DNA of 64,000 nucleotides from Saprospiraceae bacterium (lineage in GTDB: Bacteria > Bacteroidota > Bacteroidia > Chitinophagales > Saprospiraceae), in the NCBI GenBank assembly GCA_016714895.1, contig JADKBV010000001.1:1116001-1180000 (forward strand), written 5' to 3'. This document shows, piece after piece, positions 34,166 through 42,494 of the stretch. A program made the position numbers and the translations under genes. Below the pieces are notes generated by a model that worked only from the letters and a program-made list of their open reading frames with translations, had not been told where the DNA came from and ran no database searches. The first letter of the stretch is position 1; the number at the start of each line of letters is the position of its first letter.

Positions 34166-34616
34166 CGCTAATTATTTCTTTTGGTGATCTAATATCAAGT
34201 TGAATATGGCCGTATTTTAAGTTTATTGAGTTATAGCCTCTAATTCTGAAAACGTTTACTATATGCTTAAAGTTCCAACTCACTAAATAGTCAACTTTAT
34301 TAATTGCAGCACAAGCAATATGACGACAATCATCAATACTTGTTTGTCCAACTACTTTTTCTTTTATGTATTGTTCAGCAAGTTCATTTATTTCTTCACT
34401 TATCGTAACGAATTCGGTATAATCTTCAGGTAAATTTTTAAAATGGTTTATAACCTCTTTAGGTGCATTTTCTAATTCAAGCTCTGATAAATCTGAAAAT
34501 ACACAAATTATTTCACCTCTCCTGACCATATCAAATAATGATTGTGTCTCCTTTTGAAATTCTTCATCCAGAATCCCACCAAAAACCGAAGTGTCAAAAT
34601 AAAGTCTTGGCTTCAT
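34158..34616 (-). CDS. PIN-domain protein (toxin-like ribonuclease), 152 aa
   Basis: Acidic PIN residues are visible: the first aspartate in RLYFDTSVFGG, an aspartate/glutamate pair in FSDLSELELENAP, and D in GQTSIDDCRHIACAAINKVD, with VSWNFKHIVN at the end. This is the VapC-like metal-dependent RNase fold. Start at ATG 34616 was chosen because a leader ORF ends there as TGATG; GTG 34619 would add one residue. The small gene downstream overlaps by 8 bases. It is probably a toxin-antitoxin pair; the target RNA is unknown. Confidence 0.8.
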   Translation of the reverse strand: MKPRLYFDTSVFGGILDEEFQKETQSLFDMVRRGEIICVFSDLSELELENAPKEVINHFKNLPEDYTEFVTISEEINELAEQYIKEKVVGQTSIDDCRHIACAAINKVDYLVSWNFKHIVNVFRIRGYNSINLKYGHIQLDIRSPKEIISDE

Positions 34617-34747
34617 CACACAAATATAAGTATTTTAATTAATTTTAGTCTTTCTTTTGCTGCCGCATGACTCATAAATGTACGTAACTCCATTTTTCCT
34701 TCTGAATAAAACACAAACTTACCATGAATAAGTTTTGATATTTCCAT
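34616..34747 (-). CDS. Upstream leader ORF, family B copy 1 (43 aa)
   Basis: Reads MEISKLIHGKFVFYSEGKME ... LKLIKILIFV. It ends TGATG with the PIN start (one-base overlap). The leader at 40856-40942 begins MQTQNFKHGKPVFIIVGK, sharing HGKxVF and GK, and their upstream DNA is also similar (TTCAAAATG, AAACATTTATA). A second possible box TATATTTG lies inside it at 34621-34628. Confidence 0.5.
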   Translation of the reverse strand: MEISKLIHGKFVFYSEGKMELRTFMSHAAAKERLKLIKILIFV

Positions 34748-34802
34748 TTTGAACTTTCGGATATAAATGTTTGTAAAAGCTTATCCTTCTCCTTTCTAAA
34801 CA

Positions 34803-34810
34803 CAAATATA
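34803..34810 (-). promoter_or_regulatory. -7 box (TATATTTG) for leader B1 and PIN gene
   Basis: TAnnTTTG match about 55 bases before the leader ATG, in DNA shared with the promoter at 41009-41016. Confidence 0.55.
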
Positions 34811-35593
34811 AAAGAGATTCTTGTCAAATGGTATTTTTTCGTAAAAATAGTGAAAAGGGAGGCAGGGCCTTTTTTATTGTTGATTTGTTGACTTGTTGAG
34901 TTGAGGCTTTGTGGACTTCTGAAAGCTTCCGGAATGATGAGTTGATTATTTGAGGAGTTGATTTATTTGATAAGTTGATTATTTGAGGAGTTGGGTCGAA
35001 GCGGCACAAGGATGTCTACTCTACCGGCCTGCTTTGTCCGGGTTTTACCCCGACCCTGGAGGGAGCCCCGGACGATGATGACCTCGGAGATAAACTTATA
35101 CAGCCTAACACCTAAAACCTTCTTTAATTCTCCACCCGCGAGCCGTGGTTCGCGGTTCCTTCCCTATTTTGAGCCCTTGTAGGTGGGCTCAAAATTGCTT
35201 CGCAACTGTCAGTCACTATGATTGTTGGATTTGTTAAATTTGTTGGATTTGTCGATGTGTTGCTTCGCGGACGATTTGAGGAGTTGGGTCGAAGCGGCGT
35301 TGGGAGGTCGATGTGTTTTTGCCCCTAGAAGCCCGGTTTTTACTCACCCCCTGCCCCTCTCTTGAAATAGAGGGGTGTGGCTTGCGACCTTAGATTTCCC
35401 GTTTTTAGGCTAAGTTGTTGTTGAAAAAAATATGAAACTTCGTTTTAAAGCTAAGAAATAGCGCACAAAAGTTAAACCCTGTGCGTCACCCTTCTTTCTT
35501 GAGAGAAGGGCCCGGGGATGAGTAAAAAGGACAATCCGTAGCATTCAAAAAACCTTTTTATCTTCCACAACTCCGGCAGGTTCGACATGTCAG
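34811..35593. repeat. Gene-free repeat mosaic
   Basis: Contains GTTGATTTGTTGACTTGTTG runs, GTCGAAGCGGC elements (34995, 35290), the GCGAGCCGTGGTTCGCGGTT element (35135-35215, again at 48838 and 49918), and the GTGCGTCACCCTTCTTTCTT / GAGAGAAGGG hairpin element (35480-35515, again near 48720). No gene is supported. Confidence 0.7.
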
Positions 35594-35652
35594 TGCCTGA
35601 AATATGTTGACCGCCAAAAAGGTTTAAAAAGTTTAAAATAAGCGGTAAATTT

Positions 35653-36036
35653 ATGGCAACAATTGATCAATTTAAAATGAGTAAGAAGGAGAAACTTAAT
35701 CGAAGATTCAGTGAAGACTTCAAGGTTAAAAAAGTTAGAGAAATAGAAAAAGGTACAAGTACACCAACACAAGTCAGTAAGAGCTATGATGTGTCTCTTA
35801 CCAGTGTGTATAAGTGGCTCGACAAGTATGGGACAAATAAAGAGAGTACAGAACGATTTATCATTGAGTCAAAGAGTGACACAGTATTAATAGCAAACTA
35901 TCAAAGAAAGATAGCAGAATTAGAGCGTCTTATTGGTCAAAAACAAGTGATGATTGATTTTCAAAGCAAGATCATTGAGCTTGCAGAGCAAGAATACAGA
36001 ATAGATATAAAAAAAAAGTATTCAGACAAGCCATAA
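35653..36036 (+). CDS. IS3-family OrfA (helix-turn-helix), 127 aa
   Basis: Helix-turn-helix region RRFSEDFKVKKVREIEKGTS with SKSYDVSLTSVYKWLDKYG, then a leucine-zipper-like helix (IAELERLIGQKQVMIDFQSK). Near its end, at 36009-36018, nine A's and a G give A-AAA-AAG, a standard -1 slippage site. Shifting there leads into the OrfB frame, which is open through VFRQAITYFWEHRCELEVSL up to the OrfB ATG. A fused OrfAB transposase is therefore expected. Confidence 0.88.
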   Translation: MATIDQFKMSKKEKLNRRFSEDFKVKKVREIEKGTSTPTQVSKSYDVSLTSVYKWLDKYGTNKESTERFIIESKSDTVLIANYQRKIAELERLIGQKQVMIDFQSKIIELAEQEYRIDIKKKYSDKP

Positions 36037-36140
36037 CTTACTTTTGGGAACACAGATGTGAACTGGAAGTAAGTCTTAATGAGTTTTACAAAAGCATAAA
36101 TATTACAAAACAGGGTCTACACCAATATCTAAATAGGCAA

Positions 36141-37037
36141 ATGCATTATAACGAAGAGATGATATACGTTAAACAAATACTTGAACAGATTAGGCAGGAT
36201 CACCCGACCTTAAGTTGTAGAGCTATCTATTATAAGGTAAATCCTGTGTCAATAGGAAGAGACAAGTTTGAACGTATGTGCAAGGAGATGGGCTTCACCG
36301 TAGAAAGGCATATAAATCCTTGTCGAACAACAAATAGTAATGGTGTCATCAGATTTGATAATCTACTGATAGGAATAGAAATTACATCAATAAATCAAGT
36401 ATGGTCAAGCGATATTACCTATTATGATGTCCAAAATATCTTTTATTACTTAACATTTATTTTAGACAATTACAGCAGGAAAATAGTTGGATATAGCGTA
36501 TCCTCAAGACTAAAAACAGAGCATACGACGCTGGTTGCATTAAAAAGAGCGATAAAGTTAACAGGAAAAGAAGTTGTTAAAAAAAGTAATATCATCTTTC
36601 ATTCAGATGGAGGCGGACAATACTATGATAAAAATTTTTTAGCCTTAACAAGTGAGCATAATTTCAGTAATAGTATGTGTGAATATGCTTATGAAAATGG
36701 TAAGGCAGAAAGGATAAATGGTATTATCAAAAATAACTATTTACGACACAAAACAATAAAAACAGTTGAAGAACTAATTGTAGAAGTTGACCGAACAGTA
36801 AAACTTTATAATTCAGAAAGACCACATAAAAGTTTAAAGTATAAAACACCTTTGGAAGTTGAAAAAGAAATAATATATTTGCAACAGCAAACCCAGTCGA
36901 CGACAAAGGAGTCATTCGATAAAAAAAAAGTGGATTTAGGGGCTTCTAGTCCCTACAATCCAGAGCAAACCCAGTCTCTGATCCAGGATGTAATCTCTGA
37001 AAAAGACCTAGTAATTTATGAAAACGAATTAGTTTAA
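36141..37037 (+). CDS. IS3-family OrfB (DDE transposase), 298 aa
   Basis: DDE catalytic residues: first D in QVWSSDITYYDV, second D in IIFHSDGGGQYY, and E in YAYENGKAERINGIIKNNYL (E of the AEx pair). After it comes VKLYNSERPHKSLKYKTPLE, the family C-terminal motif. The productive form is probably the frameshift fusion from 35653. It is one of the two transposase sets in the window and the only intact one. Confidence 0.92.
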   Translation: MHYNEEMIYVKQILEQIRQDHPTLSCRAIYYKVNPVSIGRDKFERMCKEMGFTVERHINPCRTTNSNGVIRFDNLLIGIEITSINQVWSSDITYYDVQNIFYYLTFILDNYSRKIVGYSVSSRLKTEHTTLVALKRAIKLTGKEVVKKSNIIFHSDGGGQYYDKNFLALTSEHNFSNSMCEYAYENGKAERINGIIKNNYLRHKTIKTVEELIVEVDRTVKLYNSERPHKSLKYKTPLEVEKEIIYLQQQTQSTTKESFDKKKVDLGASSPYNPEQTQSLIQDVISEKDLVIYENELV

Positions 37038-37133
37038 AACGGTCAACGTTATTCAGGCATCAACAAAACCTAAACCCTAAACTTTTAACCCTAAACAATC
37101 CTAACACCTAAAACCCGGCAACCTAATACCTAA

Positions 37134-37175
37134 ATAAAAAAAGACCCTCCATGTTGTTCACACAGAAGGTCTTTG
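37134..37175 (-). terminator. Terminator of the DUF6261 gene
   Basis: On the minus strand AAAGACCTTC pairs with GAGGGTCTTT (one G-T) around a 15-base loop, followed by seven T's. Located 26 bases after the stop. Confidence 0.8.
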
Positions 37176-37200
37176 AAATGAAATAATTCTAAAACTGATA

Positions 37201-38016
37201 TCAGAAAGCAGATAAGTCGATATTGTCGGTTGTATCAGCCGGTAGTGCCATGTTGCCTGAAGATGTGCTAATGTCAGTTGCTGGTGTCGGCTTTTGTTTG
37301 TCTCTTCCTTTTCTACCTTTACGTTTTGCGGCAGGAGAATTGGCAAAAGCGATGATACCGTTCAGTGCGTCAATCAACTGGATATAGGTTTGTTTGTCAG
37401 CTGAAACTCTGGAAAAGGCATAGATGTCTTCTTTCAACTCTTCAAAAGCGGATTTTACGTCGTTCAACATTTTGGCGGAAACAGCTTTGGGCAGATTACT
37501 TTGTGTTTTGGCCAGGGACATTTTTTCAAATGTTTCCTGTTTGGTTCTCAGGTTTTCTATCCAGGTTTCGGCACCCAAAAACGTGATGGCAGTTTTGAAC
37601 TCGGACTCTTTGCCCCAATCACCCAACATTTTTGTAAAAACGGCTGATTTGTGAGGTAAAGAAAGTTTGGTAATATTGTTACAATATTTATTGTAACTCT
37701 TCAATAATACGTTAGCCTGGTCACTACGACCTTCTTCAGTGCGGAATGTTTCAGACTCTAAATACTTTTTGAGTCCTCTGGCAGCAAGTAATCGTTCGTC
37801 ATCAAAGGGACTTAATTTGGCGATTAAGGTGTCCCCTTTGCTCTCCATAAATGCTTCGTTCAGTATATTGACGGTGGCCTCGAGCTCATCGACTCTGGGT
37901 GCCAACATCAATGTATCCAGGTCCATACCTTTTAAATAGGTAATTACGTCTAATGGAAGTTGAAGGTTTTCTCCGATTCGGAAATTAGAAAACTTAGGTT
38001 TCAAAATGGTTCTCAT
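37201..38016 (-). CDS. DUF6261 family protein, 271 aa
   Basis: A helical protein (MRTILKPKFSNFRIGENLQL ... LAARGLKKYLESE ... LLKSYNKYCNNITKLSLPHK) that looks like DUF6261, a Bacteroidota-specific family of unknown function. The C-terminal 50 residues are a basic, low-complexity tail (AAKRKGRKGRDKQKP) followed by an acidic end. It has its own terminator. Upstream, about 260-330 bases away, are two perfect 19-bp palindromes. Confidence 0.7.
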   Translation of the reverse strand: MRTILKPKFSNFRIGENLQLPLDVITYLKGMDLDTLMLAPRVDELEATVNILNEAFMESKGDTLIAKLSPFDDERLLAARGLKKYLESETFRTEEGRSDQANVLLKSYNKYCNNITKLSLPHKSAVFTKMLGDWGKESEFKTAITFLGAETWIENLRTKQETFEKMSLAKTQSNLPKAVSAKMLNDVKSAFEELKEDIYAFSRVSADKQTYIQLIDALNGIIAFANSPAAKRKGRKGRDKQKPTPATDISTSSGNMALPADTTDNIDLSAF

Positions 38017-38273
38017 AATAAATAATTTTTAATGAATGAATTAATAATTTTAAATAATAATAGAATACTTTTTTTTAATTCCTCTTTTTGAACGCTGCAG
38101 TCATTCCTTGGAGGGAAAATTTCAGGAAGTAAAACATCACAAAAAAATCGTTTAAAAGGTGTTTTATTTCCGATCATTTATCTGATGTTTTTACCGTTGT
38201 AAAATTTTCAAATAAATTACGTTACAAAGATATAGGCATTTTTTTCAAAAAAAAAGAGAAATTTTCAAGAAAG

Positions 38274-38292
38274 AGTTGCGGATTCCGCAACT
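38274..38292. repeat. 19-bp palindrome, copy 1
   Basis: AGTTGCGGATTCCGCAACT, followed by TTTTTG. It can form a hairpin or bind a dimeric protein. A second copy lies 33 bases on, and a partial third (AAAAGTTGCGATATTAACAA) follows. Confidence 0.75.
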
Positions 38293-38324
38293 TTTTGCCA
38301 AAAAGTTTACTAATAACGATACCG

Positions 38325-38343
38325 AGTTGCGGAATCCGCAACT
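38325..38343. repeat. 19-bp palindrome, copy 2
   Basis: AGTTGCGGAATCCGCAACT, followed by TTTTTTCG. It differs from copy 1 only in the central AT order, which keeps the palindrome. Confidence 0.75.
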
Positions 38344-38889
38344 TTTTTCGAAAAAAGTTGCGATATTAACAACTTTTATATATGTTATTTCTCTATGTAT
38401 CGTAAAATCGTGACCTTATTTTTGAGTTTTTGAATCGACTTATGGAGGGTCAAAAAGAGCCGTTTTCCAAAGGAAAGGAAAAAAGGTAAAAAAGACAGTC
38501 GACTTTTACCTTTTTACCTCTTGTCAACGACGTAAAAAATCACTTTTAAAAAAGATTTTGGTTGATCCCGGATCTTTGGACTAAAAGAAGAACTCTTTTT
38601 TAGAAAAAGGTCCGGCACCGGTATGCTCTCTGCCATCAGGGCGACAGCCTACATGATGTCGGGTTACCCATAGCGGGTTTTGTTTTCCAACTTTTTATCT
38701 TGTTGAGCCAACACTTTTGGCGGTCAGAAAAAAGATCTGTATATATATATTATATAGAGTAAAAAATGAAAGCTTGGTTTGCGATGAGATGAACCAACTT
38801 CTGCCGGATTTATACCTACCTAAAACAGTTTATATCAGTATCCCTTTTTTATACCACCCACGGGTAGTTTGGTTTATCTCTCACAGATT
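38344..38889. other. Gene-free stretch
   Basis: About 550 bases between the palindromes and the tandem array. No gene, RNA or repeat that I can support. Confidence 0.4.
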
Positions 38890-39660
38890 AATTTTTGTCC
38901 TCCTCAGGCGGACTGCTATAATTCACTTAATTATTCCTGCCATCCTCACGGAATGACCTTTCCTTCATGTATTTTTTCGTGTCAACCTCAGGCGGACTGC
39001 TATAAAACACCGATTTACTCCATTCCTCCTCAGGTGGACTGCTATAAATCACTTAATTATTCCTGCCATCCTCACGGAATGACCTTTCCTTCGCGTGATT
39101 ATTGTTGTCCGACTCACGGAATGACCTTTCCTTCATGTGATTTTTGTTGTTCGACTCACGGAATGACCTTTCCTTCATGTATTTTTTCGTGTCAACCTCA
39201 GGCAGACAGCACTTAATCGGGTGTTTTTTCCATTCCGCCTGACGCAGACTTTGACAATACAGTGATTTATTGCTGTCTGCATGACAAAATCAACAATCCG
39301 TCACATGATAATTGCTGTCTGCGTGACAAAATGAACAATCCTTCACACGATAATTGCTGCCTGCGTGGTAAAATGAAGAATCCGTCACACGATAATTGCT
39401 GTCTGCGTGACAAAATGAAGAATCCGTCACACGATAATTGCTGCCTGCATGGTAAAATGAAAAATCCTTCACGTGATTATTACTTTCTGCATAAAGCAGA
39501 CTACCATGTTTTATGTGATTTATCCGTTCCGCCTGACGCTCACATCAACAAAACACTGATTTATTGATGTCTGCGTGACAAAAGCAACAATCCGTCACAT
39601 GATAATTACTTACTGCGTGAAGCAGTCAACCATTTATTATGTGAATTATTCATTCCGTCT
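38890..39660 (+). repeat. Degenerate tandem array with 42-bp period
   Basis: Two blocks share a 42-base period. Block one (about 38935-39205) has units like CTCACGGAATGACCTTTCCT; block two (about 39275-39480, with outliers to 39610) has units like GACAAAATGAAGAATCCGTC followed by ACACGATAATTGCTGCCTGC. Both give 14-residue repeats in the same frame (HGMTFPSCDFCCS and DKMKNPSHDNCCL), broken by stops at 39214 and 39565. Between units are GCCTGACGCAGAC/CCTCAGGCGGACTGC segments. It is not CRISPR-like, since no unique spacers of constant length occur. Coding status unclear. Confidence 0.75.
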
Positions 39661-40029
39661 GGAGCAGACATCAACAAAACACTGATTTAGGGTCGTCAAC
39701 CTGACGCAGACTCCGGTTTTTCATCTGATTATTAGAGTCCACCTGTCGCGGACTAGGTTTAATCACCTGATTTTTTTGATCGTTGTAGTATCAAACCTTT
39801 TTCCAGAATCGGGAGGTATTCGTTTCTTTTCAGGCAGTTTCAATATCCATATTTTTTGATTGGTGGTATATGTAATGAATAATAAGAGGAATGAATGTTA
39901 TGTGTTAGTAACGGTTGTGCTTTGCGAAGGCGGGGATTTTCAACACAAATGTTGTTGCGGGCAACCAGGCTTTAATTAATTATAAAAGTGTCTGTGAAAC
40001 ACTGAACCGTCGCTTATGCAAAACCCGTG

Positions 40030-40779
40030 TTAAGAGCCTTTTTTTATTTTGCTCATAAAGTTTATCAAGTTGTCTAAAGTCTGTTGTTGTTGCTCATCTA
40101 ATGAAATGTCAGAGGAACGGTCCATAAGCAACTTGCCCAAATACCCAAATTGAGAATGATTGCCTCCTTTTATCAAAACTAATTTTGTGTCCTTTGGAAG
40201 TTTGTTTTTATTCGTCATTACTTCTTCTACACTTGCAAGCCCATCGTTTTCGGCATATAATTTTATGCAAGGAATGTTTTGGCTTGACAAATCTATGTCT
40301 CTTGGGTGTGAAGTTCCCATTAGAAAAAGTCCTTTCATCAGGTCTGGATTTTCATATACGAATTGAGCCGCCATTTTTCCACCTTGCGAATGTCCCCCAA
40401 TAATATAGTTGCCTTGTTTGAGGTCGAATAAATTCGATATTTTTTGATAATTATACTGTGGAAGTCTCCTATCCATTTTTATTAAGTGACTAGTAAAGCC
40501 GTTTTCTGCAAATTTTCTACAAAGTGGCGCATATGCCCTTGGGTCTGTTAAGCCACCTTGAAAAAAAATAACTTCAAATTTATTTTTGGATGTGTCAGAT
40601 TTAAAAGTGATTTGGTCATCAGTCTCTATAACAGAGACAATGTCAGAATTTAAAAATGTGTCTTTGGGAATGTTGCGGGATTGAAATGTCGTCCAAATCC
40701 AAACAAAAAAAATTAGCACAAGGCTAAACCAAATAATCTTAAAAATATTCCACCACTTATTTCTTTTCATAAACTTCAT
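40030..40779 (-). CDS. Membrane-anchored alpha/beta hydrolase, 249 aa
   Basis: Start at ATG 40779 (MKFMKRNKWWNIFKIIWFSL) gives an N-terminal membrane anchor; the ORF can be read to 40881, but that part overlaps a leader region and looks non-coding. The hydrolase core shows FFQGGLTDPRAYAPL (oxyanion side), the nucleophile elbow GGHSQGG, a late aspartate in LYAENDGLAS and histidine in KGGNHSQFG. It resembles the dienelactone-hydrolase-like abhydrolase group. Substrate unknown. It is isolated within a repeat-rich stretch. Confidence 0.85.
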   Translation of the reverse strand: MKFMKRNKWWNIFKIIWFSLVLIFFVWIWTTFQSRNIPKDTFLNSDIVSVIETDDQITFKSDTSKNKFEVIFFQGGLTDPRAYAPLCRKFAENGFTSHLIKMDRRLPQYNYQKISNLFDLKQGNYIIGGHSQGGKMAAQFVYENPDLMKGLFLMGTSHPRDIDLSSQNIPCIKLYAENDGLASVEEVMTNKNKLPKDTKLVLIKGGNHSQFGYLGKLLMDRSSDISLDEQQQQTLDNLINFMSKIKKGS

Positions 40780-40855
40780 TTTGTCTGAGAAAGAATTAGA
40801 CCCGCTGTAATTAATTATAAACACAGTCCCAAAATGAGCCAAAGTGTGGACATCT

Positions 40856-40942
40856 TCATGAGAATAGACATAAATATACACAATTCCATTTCCCCACTAT
40901 TATAAACACCGGCTTACCATGTTTAAAATTTTGTGTTTGCAT
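40856..40942 (-). CDS. Upstream leader ORF, family B copy 2 (28 aa)
   Basis: Reads MQTQNFKHGKPVFIIVGKWN then CVYLCLFS. It is related to the leader of the PIN gene (HGKxVF...GK). Here it ends 76 bases before the hydrolase start, so coupling is lost or absent. Confidence 0.4.
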   Translation of the reverse strand: MQTQNFKHGKPVFIIVGKWNCVYLCLFS

Positions 40943-41008
40943 TTTGAACTTTCGTTTGTAAATGTTTATATTACTTTAAAAAACGTTTTTCCTTCTACTT
41001 ACTGAACA

Positions 41009-41016
41009 CAAATATA
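41009..41016 (-). promoter_or_regulatory. -7 box (TATATTTG) for the hydrolase
   Basis: TAnnTTTG match within the DNA shared with 34803-34810; the same CTTTTATATTTGTGTT context in both. Confidence 0.55.
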
Positions 41017-41129
41017 AAAGATAAAATCATCAGGTAGTAGCTTTTGCAAAAAAAGTGTAAAAAAATCGGGAGACGGGACCTTTTTGAATATTGTTGATTT
41101 GGGGCTTCGCTGATTATGTGATGAGTTGA

Positions 41130-41425
41130 TTATTTGATAAGCTGGGTCGAAGCGGCGCTGGAGGGTCGACCACACCATCCATCTACATCAGAATCACGGA
41201 TTTTATGGATTACACTGATTCCACGGATTTTGATTTGTCCCATCAATAAATCCTTGTTATCCGTTCATCTGTTTCATCCGTGATTCAGACATTTTCCTGA
41301 TCTGTGATGCACGATAATTGTTGATTGTTGAACTGTTTAGTTCTCAATTTGGGTCAATGGACGGTAACATCGTTATACATTTTAGTAGGACACCAGTTGC
41401 AAACTGGCGCCAGTGAAAGGGATTT
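41130..41425. repeat. Interspersed repeat, second copy of 33690-33980
   Basis: Same order of blocks as at 33690-33980: GTCGAAGCGGC, CAGAATCACGGATTTTAT, CCACGGATTTTGATTTG, TTCAGACATTTTCCTGATCT, and AGTAGGACACCAGTTGCAAA. Non-coding. Confidence 0.8.
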
Positions 41426-41499
41426 GTCGATTTGGGTCGTCGGACTGAAACAGTGCTATACATTTAAGAGACGCACAAATAACAAACTTGCACCTTTAT

Positions 41500-42168
41500 T
41501 TACCTTATTTTCCTGTTTAGGGAATATTCAAACCCAAAATGACATCCAAACCGTAATGGTTTGTAGTCTATGGTACTAAAGTAATTGTTCAGGCCTGTTC
41601 TTGTGTTTAGACCAATCAGTATATCAACAGAATTTGTCAGCTTGTGCATAAACTCGATCGAGCCATTAAAAGAATATTTACGATTATTTTCACTTTCACT
41701 CCACAAGTAAACCCCTTCCTTTTTAATAAATGTCTCATATGACAAACCTGAACTTACGACAATTTTTGAAAGATTTTTTTTCAATAATGTATATCCTGAA
41801 AGTATTCCAATACCAAAAAGGATAAACTGTCTTTCAATTTCGTAGTTATGAATTTGATTCGACCAATAATATAATTCATGACCTGATTCAATAAATCCAA
41901 AACGGGAAGTGTATGTCGTTACTCCTATTCGGAACCGATTATCTATTTGCCGGATAAAATTCAAAGATATATCATAACCGATTTTATAGTCTTGATTTAT
42001 CGGAGTTATTGAAGCATCTGTATAACCAAGAGGAAACTGAACCGGGTTATTCGAATGATAACCATATGTTGGAGAAAAATTAAATACCAACTTGTAATTA
42101 TTTATATCAGTTTGGCATAACAATCCATTCTGAATGTAAAAAACCAATATAAATATCAGTATTCTCAT
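41500..42168 (-). CDS. Outer-membrane beta-barrel-like protein, 222 aa
   Basis: A signal peptide (MRILIFILVFYIQNGLLC) is followed by alternating strands rich in tyrosine and phenylalanine (YKIGYDISLNFIRQIDNRFR, ILFGIGILSGYTLLKK), ending FGCHFGFEYSLNRKIR. This fits a small outer-membrane barrel. No family is recognised. A decayed fragment of a close paralogue lies at 59100-59360. Confidence 0.65.
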   Translation of the reverse strand: MRILIFILVFYIQNGLLCQTDINNYKLVFNFSPTYGYHSNNPVQFPLGYTDASITPINQDYKIGYDISLNFIRQIDNRFRIGVTTYTSRFGFIESGHELYYWSNQIHNYEIERQFILFGIGILSGYTLLKKNLSKIVVSSGLSYETFIKKEGVYLWSESENNRKYSFNGSIEFMHKLTNSVDILIGLNTRTGLNNYFSTIDYKPLRFGCHFGFEYSLNRKIR

Positions 42169-42494
42169 ATCCTTTTTTACTAAAGACGAATCTTTTTATA
42201 CATTTGTTGGTAATTTGAAACAAGTAAACAAACATTTTATACTTATAGACGAACAGTTCACAAACTTTTACGGGCATATGATCCTTGCTGTCGGATGACC
42301 ACCATTTCCATTGTCAGTATAAACTTATTCCCCTACGATCCCACGCGAACTGTTACCCATTGATTTTTCTGAATCTTGTCCTGATTTCCGCAGATTTTAT
42401 AATATTTGATTTTAGAAAGATTTTACTTTAATTGTGAACCAATCTATTCCTTAAGTTTTGGCAAATAGCTTACTTTTACCCAAAATATAATATT
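42169..42494. other. Divergent intergenic region
   Basis: About 325 AT-rich bases between a minus-strand barrel gene and the plus-strand propeller protein. A weak TACTTTTA box with TTTTG upstream lies at 42472-42479 for the propeller gene. No gene. Confidence 0.4.

Larger units (their letters stand above)
35594..37059 (+). mobile_element. IS3-family element, apparently intact (1466 bp)
   Basis: Imperfect 20-bp inverted repeats: TGCCTGAAATATGTTGACCG at 35594-35613 and, inverted, TGCCTGAATAACGTTGACCG at 37040-37059 (17 of 20 identical). Two overlapping-frame ORFs with a slippery A-run lie inside. No clear 3-4 bp target duplication is seen. The right end and its flank also occur at 7569-7620. 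Confidence 0.85.

Noticed and set aside
39262..39567. CRISPR-like repeat array
   Set aside because: The 42-base units follow each other without unique spacers of constant length, and no cas gene is nearby.
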